Assembly: GCF_032118995.1 (NCBI RefSeq)
Contig: NC_092657.1
Coordinates: 13,344,139-13,408,138 of the forward strand
Reading direction: 5' to 3'
Source: Asterias amurensis
Lineage: Eukaryota; Echinodermata; Asteroidea; Forcipulatida; Asteriidae
DNA: 64,000 bases
The notes beneath the pieces were generated by a model. The model ran no database searches, had not been told where the DNA came from, and saw nothing but the letters and a program-made list of their open reading frames with translations. The translations under genes and the position numbers were made by a program. The stretch's first letter is position 1. Each line of letters starts with the position of its first letter. Positions 56,903 to 64,000 of this stretch are shown here, piece after piece.

Positions 56903-57118
56903 ATGGCAAACATCACTTGGATAAAAAACATTCCATATGTACATCGCAAAAATAATGTCTCAGTACCGTTCAAACTGACCAATAATGTCTCAGTGCCGTT
57001 CAAACTGACCAATCATGTCTCAGTACCGTTCAAACTGACAAATTATGTCTCAGTACCGTTCAAACTGACAATGATGTTGGAAATATCATTCAAAACAAAG
57101 TACGTGACTTGGACTTGA
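56903..57118 (+). CDS. Small ORF with four tandem 10-residue repeats
   Basis: A 71-codon frame from ATG 56903. After MANITWIKNIPYVHRK come four copies of N-x-VSVPFKLT (x = N, N, H, Y) and a decayed fifth, LEISFKTK. The 30-base repeat (56951-57070) has variants that are synonymous (GTA/GTG, ACC/ACA) or confined to one position. I do not recognise it. There is no signal peptide, and upstream and downstream exons are unknown. It may be a chance open minisatellite. Confidence 0.3.
   Translation: MANITWIKNIPYVHRKNNVSVPFKLTNNVSVPFKLTNHVSVPFKLTNYVSVPFKLTMMLEISFKTKYVTWT
56951..57070. repeat. Minisatellite, 4 x 30 bases
   Basis: Unit 'aataatgtctcagtaccg' then 'ttcaaactgacc'; four uninterrupted units with one to three differences each. 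Confidence 0.95.
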
Positions 57119-57717
57119 GCCAAGAACTTTCCAGTCAGTCGAAATTAAACAATTTCATTATTGAACATTAATTTGGTCAATATACATACAACAGTATTCG
57201 ATCTCGGGATAATTAAAAAAACAACTGATTCCAACTAATTCTAACGCTTCAATCTCAATAAGCTATCAACCAATAATGTGCTTCTTAACAATAAGCTGCC
57301 TCAAAAAAAATAATCCGTTTTATCCAGTCACTATTTGGTGACTGAATTGTGATTTACGTTGACTTTCTTTTTAAATAACATACTTTGAAGGTAACGTTTA
57401 CGTTTGGTTATCAGTCTGTTTGCTTCAAGCTTACTTTAGCTTTCAAATGTAAAAAGCATTTTGAGAATCATCTCACTTCGAAGTAATCTGGTTATGTAAT
57501 AATATATCACATTCATCGCCCATTGGTTGAATCTGAGAAGTGTAAATTTTCAGTTGCATTTCTCAGATTGTGGAATCTTGTTAGTTTCTTTGTTTTCCTG
57601 CTTGGACATTGCGCCAGATTTCCGGCGATATCTCAAAACTGTGAACACCTGTTGCCATGCAATTTCAACAGGTTAGTTTAAATGTATACAGTGATATTTA
57701 TATAATATTAAATCTTA
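57119..57717. other. Non-coding stretch
   Basis: Nothing recognised before the MITE-1 fragment. Confidence 0.35.
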
Positions 57718-58021
57718 TCCAACGGCTGCCTCTGAGGTGGAGTACTTTTTGAAAAGAAGTAATTTTCCACGAATCTGATTTCGAGATCTCAGATTTTGAA
57801 TTTGGGGTCTGGAAATGAAGCATCTGAAAGCACACAACTTCGTGTGACAAAGGTGTTTTTTCTTTCATTATTATCTCGCAACGTCAACGACCAATTGGGC
57901 TCAAATTTCCACAGGTTTGTTATTTTATGCATATGGTTTTTATTGCATGCATATGTTGAATGCTGGTCTTTGACAGTTACCAATAGTGTCCAGTATTACC
58001 AATAGTGTCCAATGTCTTTAA
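57718..58021. mobile_element. MITE-1 copy, left end missing
   Basis: It starts inside the element ('ggctgcctctgaggtgg') and ends 'caatagtgtccaatgtcttt'. It shares the 'atgcatatggttttta' duplication with 34463-34818, marking homologous positions downstream of TRIM copies A and C. Confidence 0.85.
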
Positions 58022-58411
58022 AAGGCTCCGGAAAATAGAGTAGAGTTACCAGACTGAGAGTTCACAAAAAACTACACAATGGTACGGATATTACACATTT
58101 AAGCTGGTACTTTGTAGGTTAATGTTTTTACTAAAACGTATTTAAGAAATAAATGGAATGAAACAAAATCACCCAATTAATATAACCGCTAGAACGAAAG
58201 AAGCATTTATTGCGAAAATAAAACACTATAATTGTATGAAGCGATTGGTACGTTGTGATTGTAACGTTTTGTCCAAAATGACATTAAATTCGTATTATTG
58301 AGATTAATAAAGATTTTAATCTAAAACTAGAAAAGTTAAAACTTCATAAGTGACAAATTACCTTGTGTCACCAATATTAATGAAATTTTACGACCATGAC
58401 GTCATCGACAC

Positions 58412-60400
58412 TCACACGCGATGCAATATCTTGACCGACTGCGAATCAGCCACGATGAGGTCACCGGTCGGAGTAAACGTCATGCCTAGAGGATTGTACA
58501 AGCCACGAGCTACACAGCCAATGTGCTTACCTGATGGATCGTAATGATGTATTTCACAAAAGCCATCACCATCACCATCACCATCACCATCACCATCACC
58601 ATCACCAACACCGCAGAAGATACACGCATATATATCCCCAGCATCATCACAGCACACACCAATAGGCTTTACCGGTTTGCCGTCAAGGGAGGTGCTGATA
58701 TTGAACACCTCGTTTCCCATGAAATCCAGACAAACTAGTTTCTTCTCAACGTGGTTTGTAAAGATCAGTCGTTCCTTGCTGTTAACAGATAGAAAGCTTG
58801 GACTGCCGATGACGCCAATAGCATCATGATGTATTGTGGAAATAGTGGATCCATCCTTGTTATGAAGATATATTACCTTTCTCACACAGTCAGCCACTGC
58901 AATACGATCTTTCTTACCAACAGCAATACCAAAGAGTATACTCTCTGACTGCCCCTCGACTTGATTCTGTGATGGTCTGAACTTACGAATAAATCGCAGT
59001 TCGCTATCATGAACCTTTACATCCTGTCCGTCAGTAACCAGAAGCAGGTCATCAGAGGTCACCGCAACACCGCCAGGGTCTTCTAGTTGTCCATCTTCTG
59101 TCGTACTTTGCACACCTTGAGATTTGCAACTACCGCTCGATGTAAATTTTGATAATATCCGCCGTTCCGAATCAGTAACGACGATGTCATCGTTGCTTAA
59201 ACAAGCAACGTCCACTGGATCTATGATTTCCCCCTCACCTTGCCCGTATTCACGAAACTCTGTCTTCACCTCCCACTTCTCTTCCTCTAGTATTTCACCG
59301 ATATCCGCATCAGTGACGACATCATGACCTTTGAACCCGATGAATGACTTGCTATGCTGCACTGTTTGAAACTTGAGCTCTTTGTGGAATGTCAAGTTGT
59401 GCATAACCTTTGGTTTGAGGTCCAGCAGCTCAAAGTCATTAGCATGTTGCATCAAGTCGTTGACTGAAGCTACGATCTGCTCTGCACGGCTCATCTTATC
59501 GCTATTGCTGATCTGTATGCTGCTGAATTGCCCACCTCTCTCTATGCTGATTTGAGTGACTCTTTCTTGAAGGAGGCGAGATGCTTTTCTGATTTTCTCG
59601 ACTTCCTCTTCCTCCTTAGCCACAATATCTCGAAGAGCCCGGTCGACCATGATCTGTAATCTATGCTGTGAGTGTTTGATAGAGTCGTCCACTTCTTGGA
59701 ATTGCTTGCGACATTCATCAAATTTCATCAAAGCCTCTTCAACAGCTTGACGATAAGATTGAATGGAATCTTTGATTTCAGTTAGTTTGTGGTTTTGCTC
59801 TCTGTGTTGAAATACCGCACATTTGAGACAAACAAGTAAATCACACGTGTCGCAATAAAAACACAGTTCCTGGTCAGTGTGTTTCCGGCATTTTGGAGAG
59901 CAAGTTTGTTTCTGGTCTTTGGATCCCTCATTTGACGACCCGGCTGCATTAACGACTCGATGATGCCTGTTCAATTTTATTTTGGCGTGGTATTCCAAAC
60001 AAATCTTGCAAAAATTCGCATCACAGTCAACACACCGTGAGACGGCATCAAGACCTTCGTCGCATCCTTCGCAAATCGAGACAAGAGGGTTAGGCCTACT
60101 GTCTTCTCTGGGACCATCCGGATTGATGACGTCATCAATAAGCGAGCTCAAGAGAAAGCAGTTGAGAAGAACCGATGGTCCCTTATCTGGGATTGAAGTT
60201 TTCTCTCTACACACTGGGCAAATGATGAAATCCGTCTTCGGATCCTGTTTGTCTACAAGTTCCTGAAGACATTTTAAGCAGAAGCTGTGCTGGCAGTCCA
60301 GGATTTTCGGATCGATGAACCGAGTCAAGCAGATGGGGCATTCGATGTGTACATGTCTAATCTTGCAAGTGGTCTCAGTGTGAAATGCAGCTTCGGCCAT
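58412..60400 (-). CDS. TRIM-NHL E3 ubiquitin ligase-like protein (copy C, intact)
   Basis: A single open coding exon of 662 residues. RING C3HC4: C21, C24, C36, H38, C41, C44, C61, C64. B-box 1 is about residues 110-147 (C110, C113, C123/126, C131, C134, H138). B-box 2 is about 171-204 (C171, H174, C183, C186, C191, C194, H199, H204). A coiled coil spans about 205-310. Six NHL blades run from about 395 to the end (DVACLSNDDIVVTDSERRI, GVAVTSDDLLLVTDG, GIAVGKKDRIAVADC, FLSVNSKERLIFTN, GVCCDDAGDIYACI, GMTFTPTGDLIVADS). RING proteins of this kind transfer ubiquitin. NHL propellers bind RNA or proteins. Substrate unknown; probably cytoplasmic. The ATG has a good context (ACCAAGATGG) ten bases after a splice acceptor. 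An Asp-Gly run of about 8 pairs interrupts blade 5. It is the only intact copy of three. Confidence 0.9.
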   Translation of the reverse strand: MAEAAFHTETTCKIRHVHIECPICLTRFIDPKILDCQHSFCLKCLQELVDKQDPKTDFIICPVCREKTSIPDKGPSVLLNCFLLSSLIDDVINPDGPREDSRPNPLVSICEGCDEGLDAVSRCVDCDANFCKICLEYHAKIKLNRHHRVVNAAGSSNEGSKDQKQTCSPKCRKHTDQELCFYCDTCDLLVCLKCAVFQHREQNHKLTEIKDSIQSYRQAVEEALMKFDECRKQFQEVDDSIKHSQHRLQIMVDRALRDIVAKEEEEVEKIRKASRLLQERVTQISIERGGQFSSIQISNSDKMSRAEQIVASVNDLMQHANDFELLDLKPKVMHNLTFHKELKFQTVQHSKSFIGFKGHDVVTDADIGEILEEEKWEVKTEFREYGQGEGEIIDPVDVACLSNDDIVVTDSERRILSKFTSSGSCKSQGVQSTTEDGQLEDPGGVAVTSDDLLLVTDGQDVKVHDSELRFIRKFRPSQNQVEGQSESILFGIAVGKKDRIAVADCVRKVIYLHNKDGSTISTIHHDAIGVIGSPSFLSVNSKERLIFTNHVEKKLVCLDFMGNEVFNISTSLDGKPVKPIGVCCDDAGDIYACIFCGVGDGDGDGDGDGDGDGFCEIHHYDPSGKHIGCVARGLYNPLGMTFTPTGDLIVADSQSVKILHRV
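58563..58608. repeat. (CACCAT)n hexanucleotide in TRIM copy C
   Basis: About 8 units, encoding Asp-Gly pairs on the minus strand between IYACIFCG and FCEIHHYD of NHL blade 5. Because the unit is six bases, length changes keep frame. Confidence 0.93.
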
Positions 60401-60410
60401 CTTGGTGAGA

Positions 60411-60486
60411 CTGAAAGTAAAACGAATGTCATTTTCAATAGTTCATACAGTCAGTGATTTTATACATTGGGTGGTAGCAGACTTAC
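60411..60486 (-). other. Putative 5'-UTR intron of TRIM copy C
   Basis: Minus strand GTAAGT (60481-60486) to TTTCAG (ending 60411), 76 bases, conserved in copy B. Confidence 0.55.
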
Positions 60487-60664
60487 CGCATTAAGAACCT
60501 TTTGTTGAGTTGCGATAACTTGTGATTAGAAACGATTTTCGGTCCAACAAACTGTATCCCATACAGTACCTGCTAAACGAGTAAAATTACCCAGCACTCG
60601 GTGAAAAAACAATGGACTTTTCCCTTTTACATGACAAGGATTGTTGTCCTTTGTATGCCATAGT

Positions 60665-62003
60665 TAAAGACACTGGACACTATTGGCATTGTCACTTGGT
60701 GTATCTCAACGTATGCATAAAACAACAAACCTGTGACAATTTGTGCTCGATTGGTCGTCGAAGTTGCGGGATAATAATAAAAGAAGAAGAAAAACATTGT
60801 CATACGGAGTTGTGTGCCTTCAGATGCTTGATTTTGAGACATCTAGTTCTAAATCTGAGGTCTCGAAATCAAATTCGTGGAAAATTACTTCTTTCTCAAA
60901 AAGTACTCCACTTTAGAGGGAGCCGTTTCCCACACTGTTTATACTACCAACCTCTCCCCATTACGCGTTAGTAGTATATATGAAGGAACGCACACCCCGC
61001 GGCAGTCCGGCAAGCGACTAGCGCGCATGCGCGCAGCGGTGGTAGGCTGGGTGTGCCGACCCAGGCGGAAGTGGGCTAATGAAATTAGGGCGAGCCACGC
61101 AGTGGTAAGGGGTTTGGCCCACGGCAGTGTTCGGGAGGCCCGAAGGGCCGATATGTGGGGTAGGGGGTTAACATGATGCATGGCATTATGTTGAGTGGTG
61201 TTTGAAAAACACCGCAGTAGTTGTCTCACGACAGTGTAACTGAGTGCAAACCGTTATTGTTTGTACTCAGTTCGCGGTGCGTTAGTGATTTTTTAAAATC
61301 ACGAAGCGCCGCATCACAAAACCACGCAGCACAACTGAGACGTGTACGTCTCGGTTGTATGCAAAGGTGACACCGGCCTACACAGACGGGGTAGCACTAG
61401 AGACAACGGGTGAGATAAATAAATTTGAATCTGCAAACACACATATACATACACACATTCTAATCCTCGACCAACCCTTTTTATTCTTCCATGACGGTTG
61501 TCAGACGTCGTGGAATCAACCGCTTTGTTTTCACTTCGTGAAAATACAACCGAGACGTACACGTCTCGGTTGTGCTGCGTGGTTTTGTGATGCGGCGCTT
61601 CGTGATTTTAAAAAATCACTAACGCACCGCGAACTGAGTACAAACAATAACGGTTTGCACTCAGTTACACTGTCGTGAGACAACTACTGCGGTGTTTTTC
61701 AAACACCACTCAACATAATGCCATGCATCATGTTAACCCCCTACCCCACATATCGGCCCTTCGGGCCTCCCGAACACTGCCGTGGGCCAAACCCCTTACC
61801 ACTGCGTGGCTCGCCCTAATTTCATTAGCCCACTTCCGCCTGGGTCGGCACACCCAGCCTACCACCGCTGCGCGCATGCGCGCTAGTCGCTTGCCGGACT
61901 GCCGCGGGGTGTGCGTTCCTTCATATATACTACTCGCGTTAACAAGTAAGGTTGTATGCTAATAATTATTTTGAGCAATTACCAATATTGTCCAGTGCCT
62001 TTA
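60665..62003. mobile_element. MITE-1 copy, inverted, split by the foldback element
   Basis: 'ttaaagacactggacacta' on the left and 'accaatattgtccagtgcct' then 'ttaa' on the right. Without the insertion (60971-61933 plus target duplication) it matches 41331-41718 closely. A further small deletion near 60692 is private to this copy. Confidence 0.92.
60971..61933. mobile_element. Foldback transposon, 388-base near-perfect arms
   Basis: Arms 60971-61358 and 61546-61933 (388 bases each) are reverse complements with at least one visible mismatch (61336 T against C). Outer end 'gtagtatatatgaaggaacg'; loop 187 bases (61359-61545). Flanks 'acgcgtta' and 'tcgcgtta' are a 7-8-base target duplication. 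The arms are GC-rich, unlike the surroundings, and contain a series of smaller hairpins. The 95-96-codon ORFs in each arm are the same sequence read twice. No transposase. It resembles sea urchin TU-type foldback elements in plan (from memory). Confidence 0.93.
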
Positions 62004-62120
62004 AATACATAATTGAAAAGCCTCGGGATGGTTTGTTTAAAATGTGCCAGTCGTTGGTTTGTGATTGAAACCAGTGTTTGATTCATTGTTTTATAGTTGT
62101 ACATATACTTACCATACAGT
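62004..62120. other. Duplicated flank
   Basis: Matches 41719-41832 ('gcctcgggatggtttgtt', 'gtgccagtcgttggtttg'). Confidence 0.7.
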
Positions 62121-63115
62121 TAAGTCACCTGGAAATTTATATTGTTTTCTTTCAAACATAATAGTATTTGCTTTTGATCAATAAACATTTTTGTTATTAT
62201 TATTATTATTGCTTGTCACGATTGATATGTTGACAAAATATATAAAGTTATTTTGGGGGCTGACTCCGCCTCCCCTTTTGTGACGTCAATCGAGGCAGAC
62301 TTTGCCTGCAATGCGTAGAGTAACCATATGTGCAAAGTACATATACCGTCCAAGTCGTCAGTTTGTACGTTTCGATTTGTTTTATTTTGTTGTTGTTGCA
62401 TTTTCGGGCAATGCCGACCAGGTGTATTGCTGCTGGATGCAGCAAAACAATTAATGCTGGGTTCAGGTTGCATGTGTTTCCTGCAGGTCCCAAGTATAGG
62501 CGGTAGTGGGACGCGAAAGTCAGACGCACAAAGCAATGGACGTCCGGTCCGACGTCTTTTTCAGCGCTGTGCAGCGAACTTCGAGTCGTCGTGCTCTCGG
62601 AATACACCACACATTGACACGAAGAGAAAAGTTATTCTAAAACATGACGCTAAACCAACAACTTTTCCGAAGTGGGAAGTCAAAGAAGGTACCTGAAAGA
62701 CCTGTAGAGGAGCATTAGCCAAACGTGAAAAATTCGGGTTTTAACTTTGAGGGCTTGTTTGTGCTTGCGATTCACCGTGCAGGGTAAGCCGAGTGGACCG
62801 TCCGCACAGCAGCCGTAGTGCGTGCAGTCTGCTCCGGGACCGTAGTTCTGTAAATAGGCATCATACCGATCAGTTACCCAGACTTAGTGTACATTGTACG
62901 GGCCCAGACTACACATTTTCTCTTAAAATATCGCACCTCGATGTCACAAACAGCGCCCTCTCGGGTCGGGCCATCCTATTAAATTTGTAAATAAAAGAAC
63001 AACTATTTTTTTAGAACCTAAGTTAACTAATGTTTATTTATATTCCACTAATTAAAACACATATCTTAGTGACAAAAGCTTTATTTTGAAAACAAATACC
63101 ACTAGGCGACTTTAA
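62121..63115. mobile_element. TTAA-bounded element carrying a THAP exon (family D, copy 2)
   Basis: Left 'ttaagtcacctggaaat' and right 'ataccactaggcgactttaa'. Duplicate of 41833-42807, with the longer THAP remnant. Confidence 0.72.
62411..62688 (+). pseudogene. THAP zinc-finger exon, broken
   Basis: MPTRCIAAGCSKTINAGF, RLHVFPAGPKYRR, then an in-frame TAG, then WDAKVRRTKQW and SFSALCS: the ordered THAP features (C-x4-C, FP, W, R, W, CS). A one-base shift then leads to NFESSC, where the zinc-ligand His of the usual 'HF' is Asn, and DTKRKVILKHDAKPTTFP (the AVPTIF-like box). A donor AAG|GTACCT follows at 62689, so this was a 5' exon. It retains 23 bases lost from the other copy. Not functional. 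Confidence 0.75.
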
Positions 63116-63704
63116 TAATTGAATAGTGTCATCTCAATAAGTGACATGTGAGATTGTTTTAACAAATGTAGCGGTTGTCCACACATAAAGAGCACTCTTC
63201 AATTGGGTTTTCACAATCTAAGAAACCTTTCTGTCAGAAACAATACTCATTGTCAAAAGATAAAAAGCGATTTCTTGTTCCCGAACCAAGCATGGTACTT
63301 CGACTTAAAAAAAAATCTCTTAAATGCATTTCACTATCCAAAACTGCTGTACTTGTTACAAAATTAAACTGCAAAATTAAACTGCAAAGTAAATAAAACT
63401 GCAAAGTAAATAATTTTCACAGGCTTTAATACAAACCCTATAACGTAATACCAACTAAACCAACATGCAACCACACGGTTTAACGTCCACACTCTAAAGA
63501 GACCCTAAGTGAGTGTGGCTTGTACCCAAACCAATTACATTTGGTGCTATTTTATCACCATGTGATGTTAGTCTTGATTCTCATTTTGGTACGTATAAGT
63601 GGCAACAACCCAGACGTAAGTTTGAACACCCCAGTTTTTGCAGTGTATAGGAAAGTTAAATCTGTGACCTTTGGTTTCCAACAACCATGTAATCGTCAAC
63701 AACA
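63116..63704. other. Duplicated non-coding flank with about 85 extra bases
   Basis: Matches 42808-43297 but contains about 85 additional bases at about 63543-63628. Either an insertion here or a deletion in the other copy. Confidence 0.65.
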
Positions 63705-64000
63705 TTAAAGGCAGTGGACACTATTGGTAATTACTCAAAATAATTATTGACATAAAACCTTTTTTGGTGACGAGTAATAGGAGGTTGATGGTTTAAACCA
63801 TTGTGTGAAACGGCTCCCTCTGAAGTGCCATAGTTTTCGAGAAAGAAGTAATTTTCCACGAATTTGACTTTGAGACCTCAGATTCAGAACTTGAGGTCTC
63901 GAAATCAACCATCTAAACGCACACAACTTCGTGTGACAATGGTTATTTTTCTTTCGATATTATCTCACAACTTCGATGACCGATTGAGCTCAAATTTTCA
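63705..64000. mobile_element. MITE-1 copy, cut by the window end
   Basis: 'ttaaaggcagtggacacta' start; paralogue of 43298-43678, continuing beyond 64000. Confidence 0.9.

Noticed and set aside
60939..61962. Two identical 95-96-residue ORFs facing each other
   Set aside because: They are the two arms of one foldback element read in opposite directions. No known domain.

Overview
The window is AT-rich animal nuclear DNA with spliced genes, LINEs and very many short inverted-repeat transposons. The gene families (fibrinogen-related domain or FReD proteins, a discoidin domain, TRIM-NHL proteins, THAP) and the dominant repeat, whose ends read GGCAGTGGACACTATTGG, suggest an echinoderm, most likely a sea star. 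The species call is inference from memory of that repeat; no search was run.

Positions 1-4800 are repeats. A TATA/Inr promoter at about 4812-4848 starts a seven-exon plus-strand gene (coding 5008-13948). Its splice phases all agree and give a 468-residue secreted protein. In it a complete discoidin (F5/8 type C) domain sits inside a fibrinogen-like globe: FReD N-half, discoidin, FReD C-half. The discoidin exon pair is flanked by phase-1 introns, so skipping it would restore an ordinary FReD. This is the most interesting object in the window. Its introns hold several mobile elements, including a Mutator-like element nested inside a TTAA-type element.

Positions 14000-24300 are non-coding, with MITEs, tandem duplications and a dead Tc1/mariner transposase. 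At 24363-25309 lies a second FReD gene, apparently intronless, with a signal peptide and a PAN/apple-like domain. It is broken by a small frameshifting deletion in the FReD. Positions 25500-34800 hold a divergent tandem array of about 300-base units (27.2-30.2 kb), palindromes, a GC-rich minisatellite and a LINE tail.

Positions 34460-64000 are built around three copies of one minus-strand TRIM-NHL gene. Copy A (35178-37965) is 5'-truncated and split by a LINE. Copy B (39117-41065) has a frameshift and a stop. Copy C (58412-60400) is intact at 662 residues: RING, two B-boxes, coiled coil and six NHL blades. Copies B and C share several kilobases of 5' flank with the same MITEs and the same THAP-bearing transposon relic. 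A 963-base foldback transposon with 388-base, nearly perfect arms sits in the copy-C flank, and the copy-B flank keeps the empty site. Between B and C lie a second LINE, a minisatellite inside a TTAA element, a tRNA-Leu-derived SINE and a long inverted repeat.

Four short-element families have similar ends placed at TTAA (AGGCAGTGGACAC, AGCCATTGGACAC, AGGGACACACC and AGTCACCTGG). One carries a decayed THAP zinc-finger exon. TTAA targets plus THAP is the signature of the Kolobok superfamily, which may explain much of the repeat load here.
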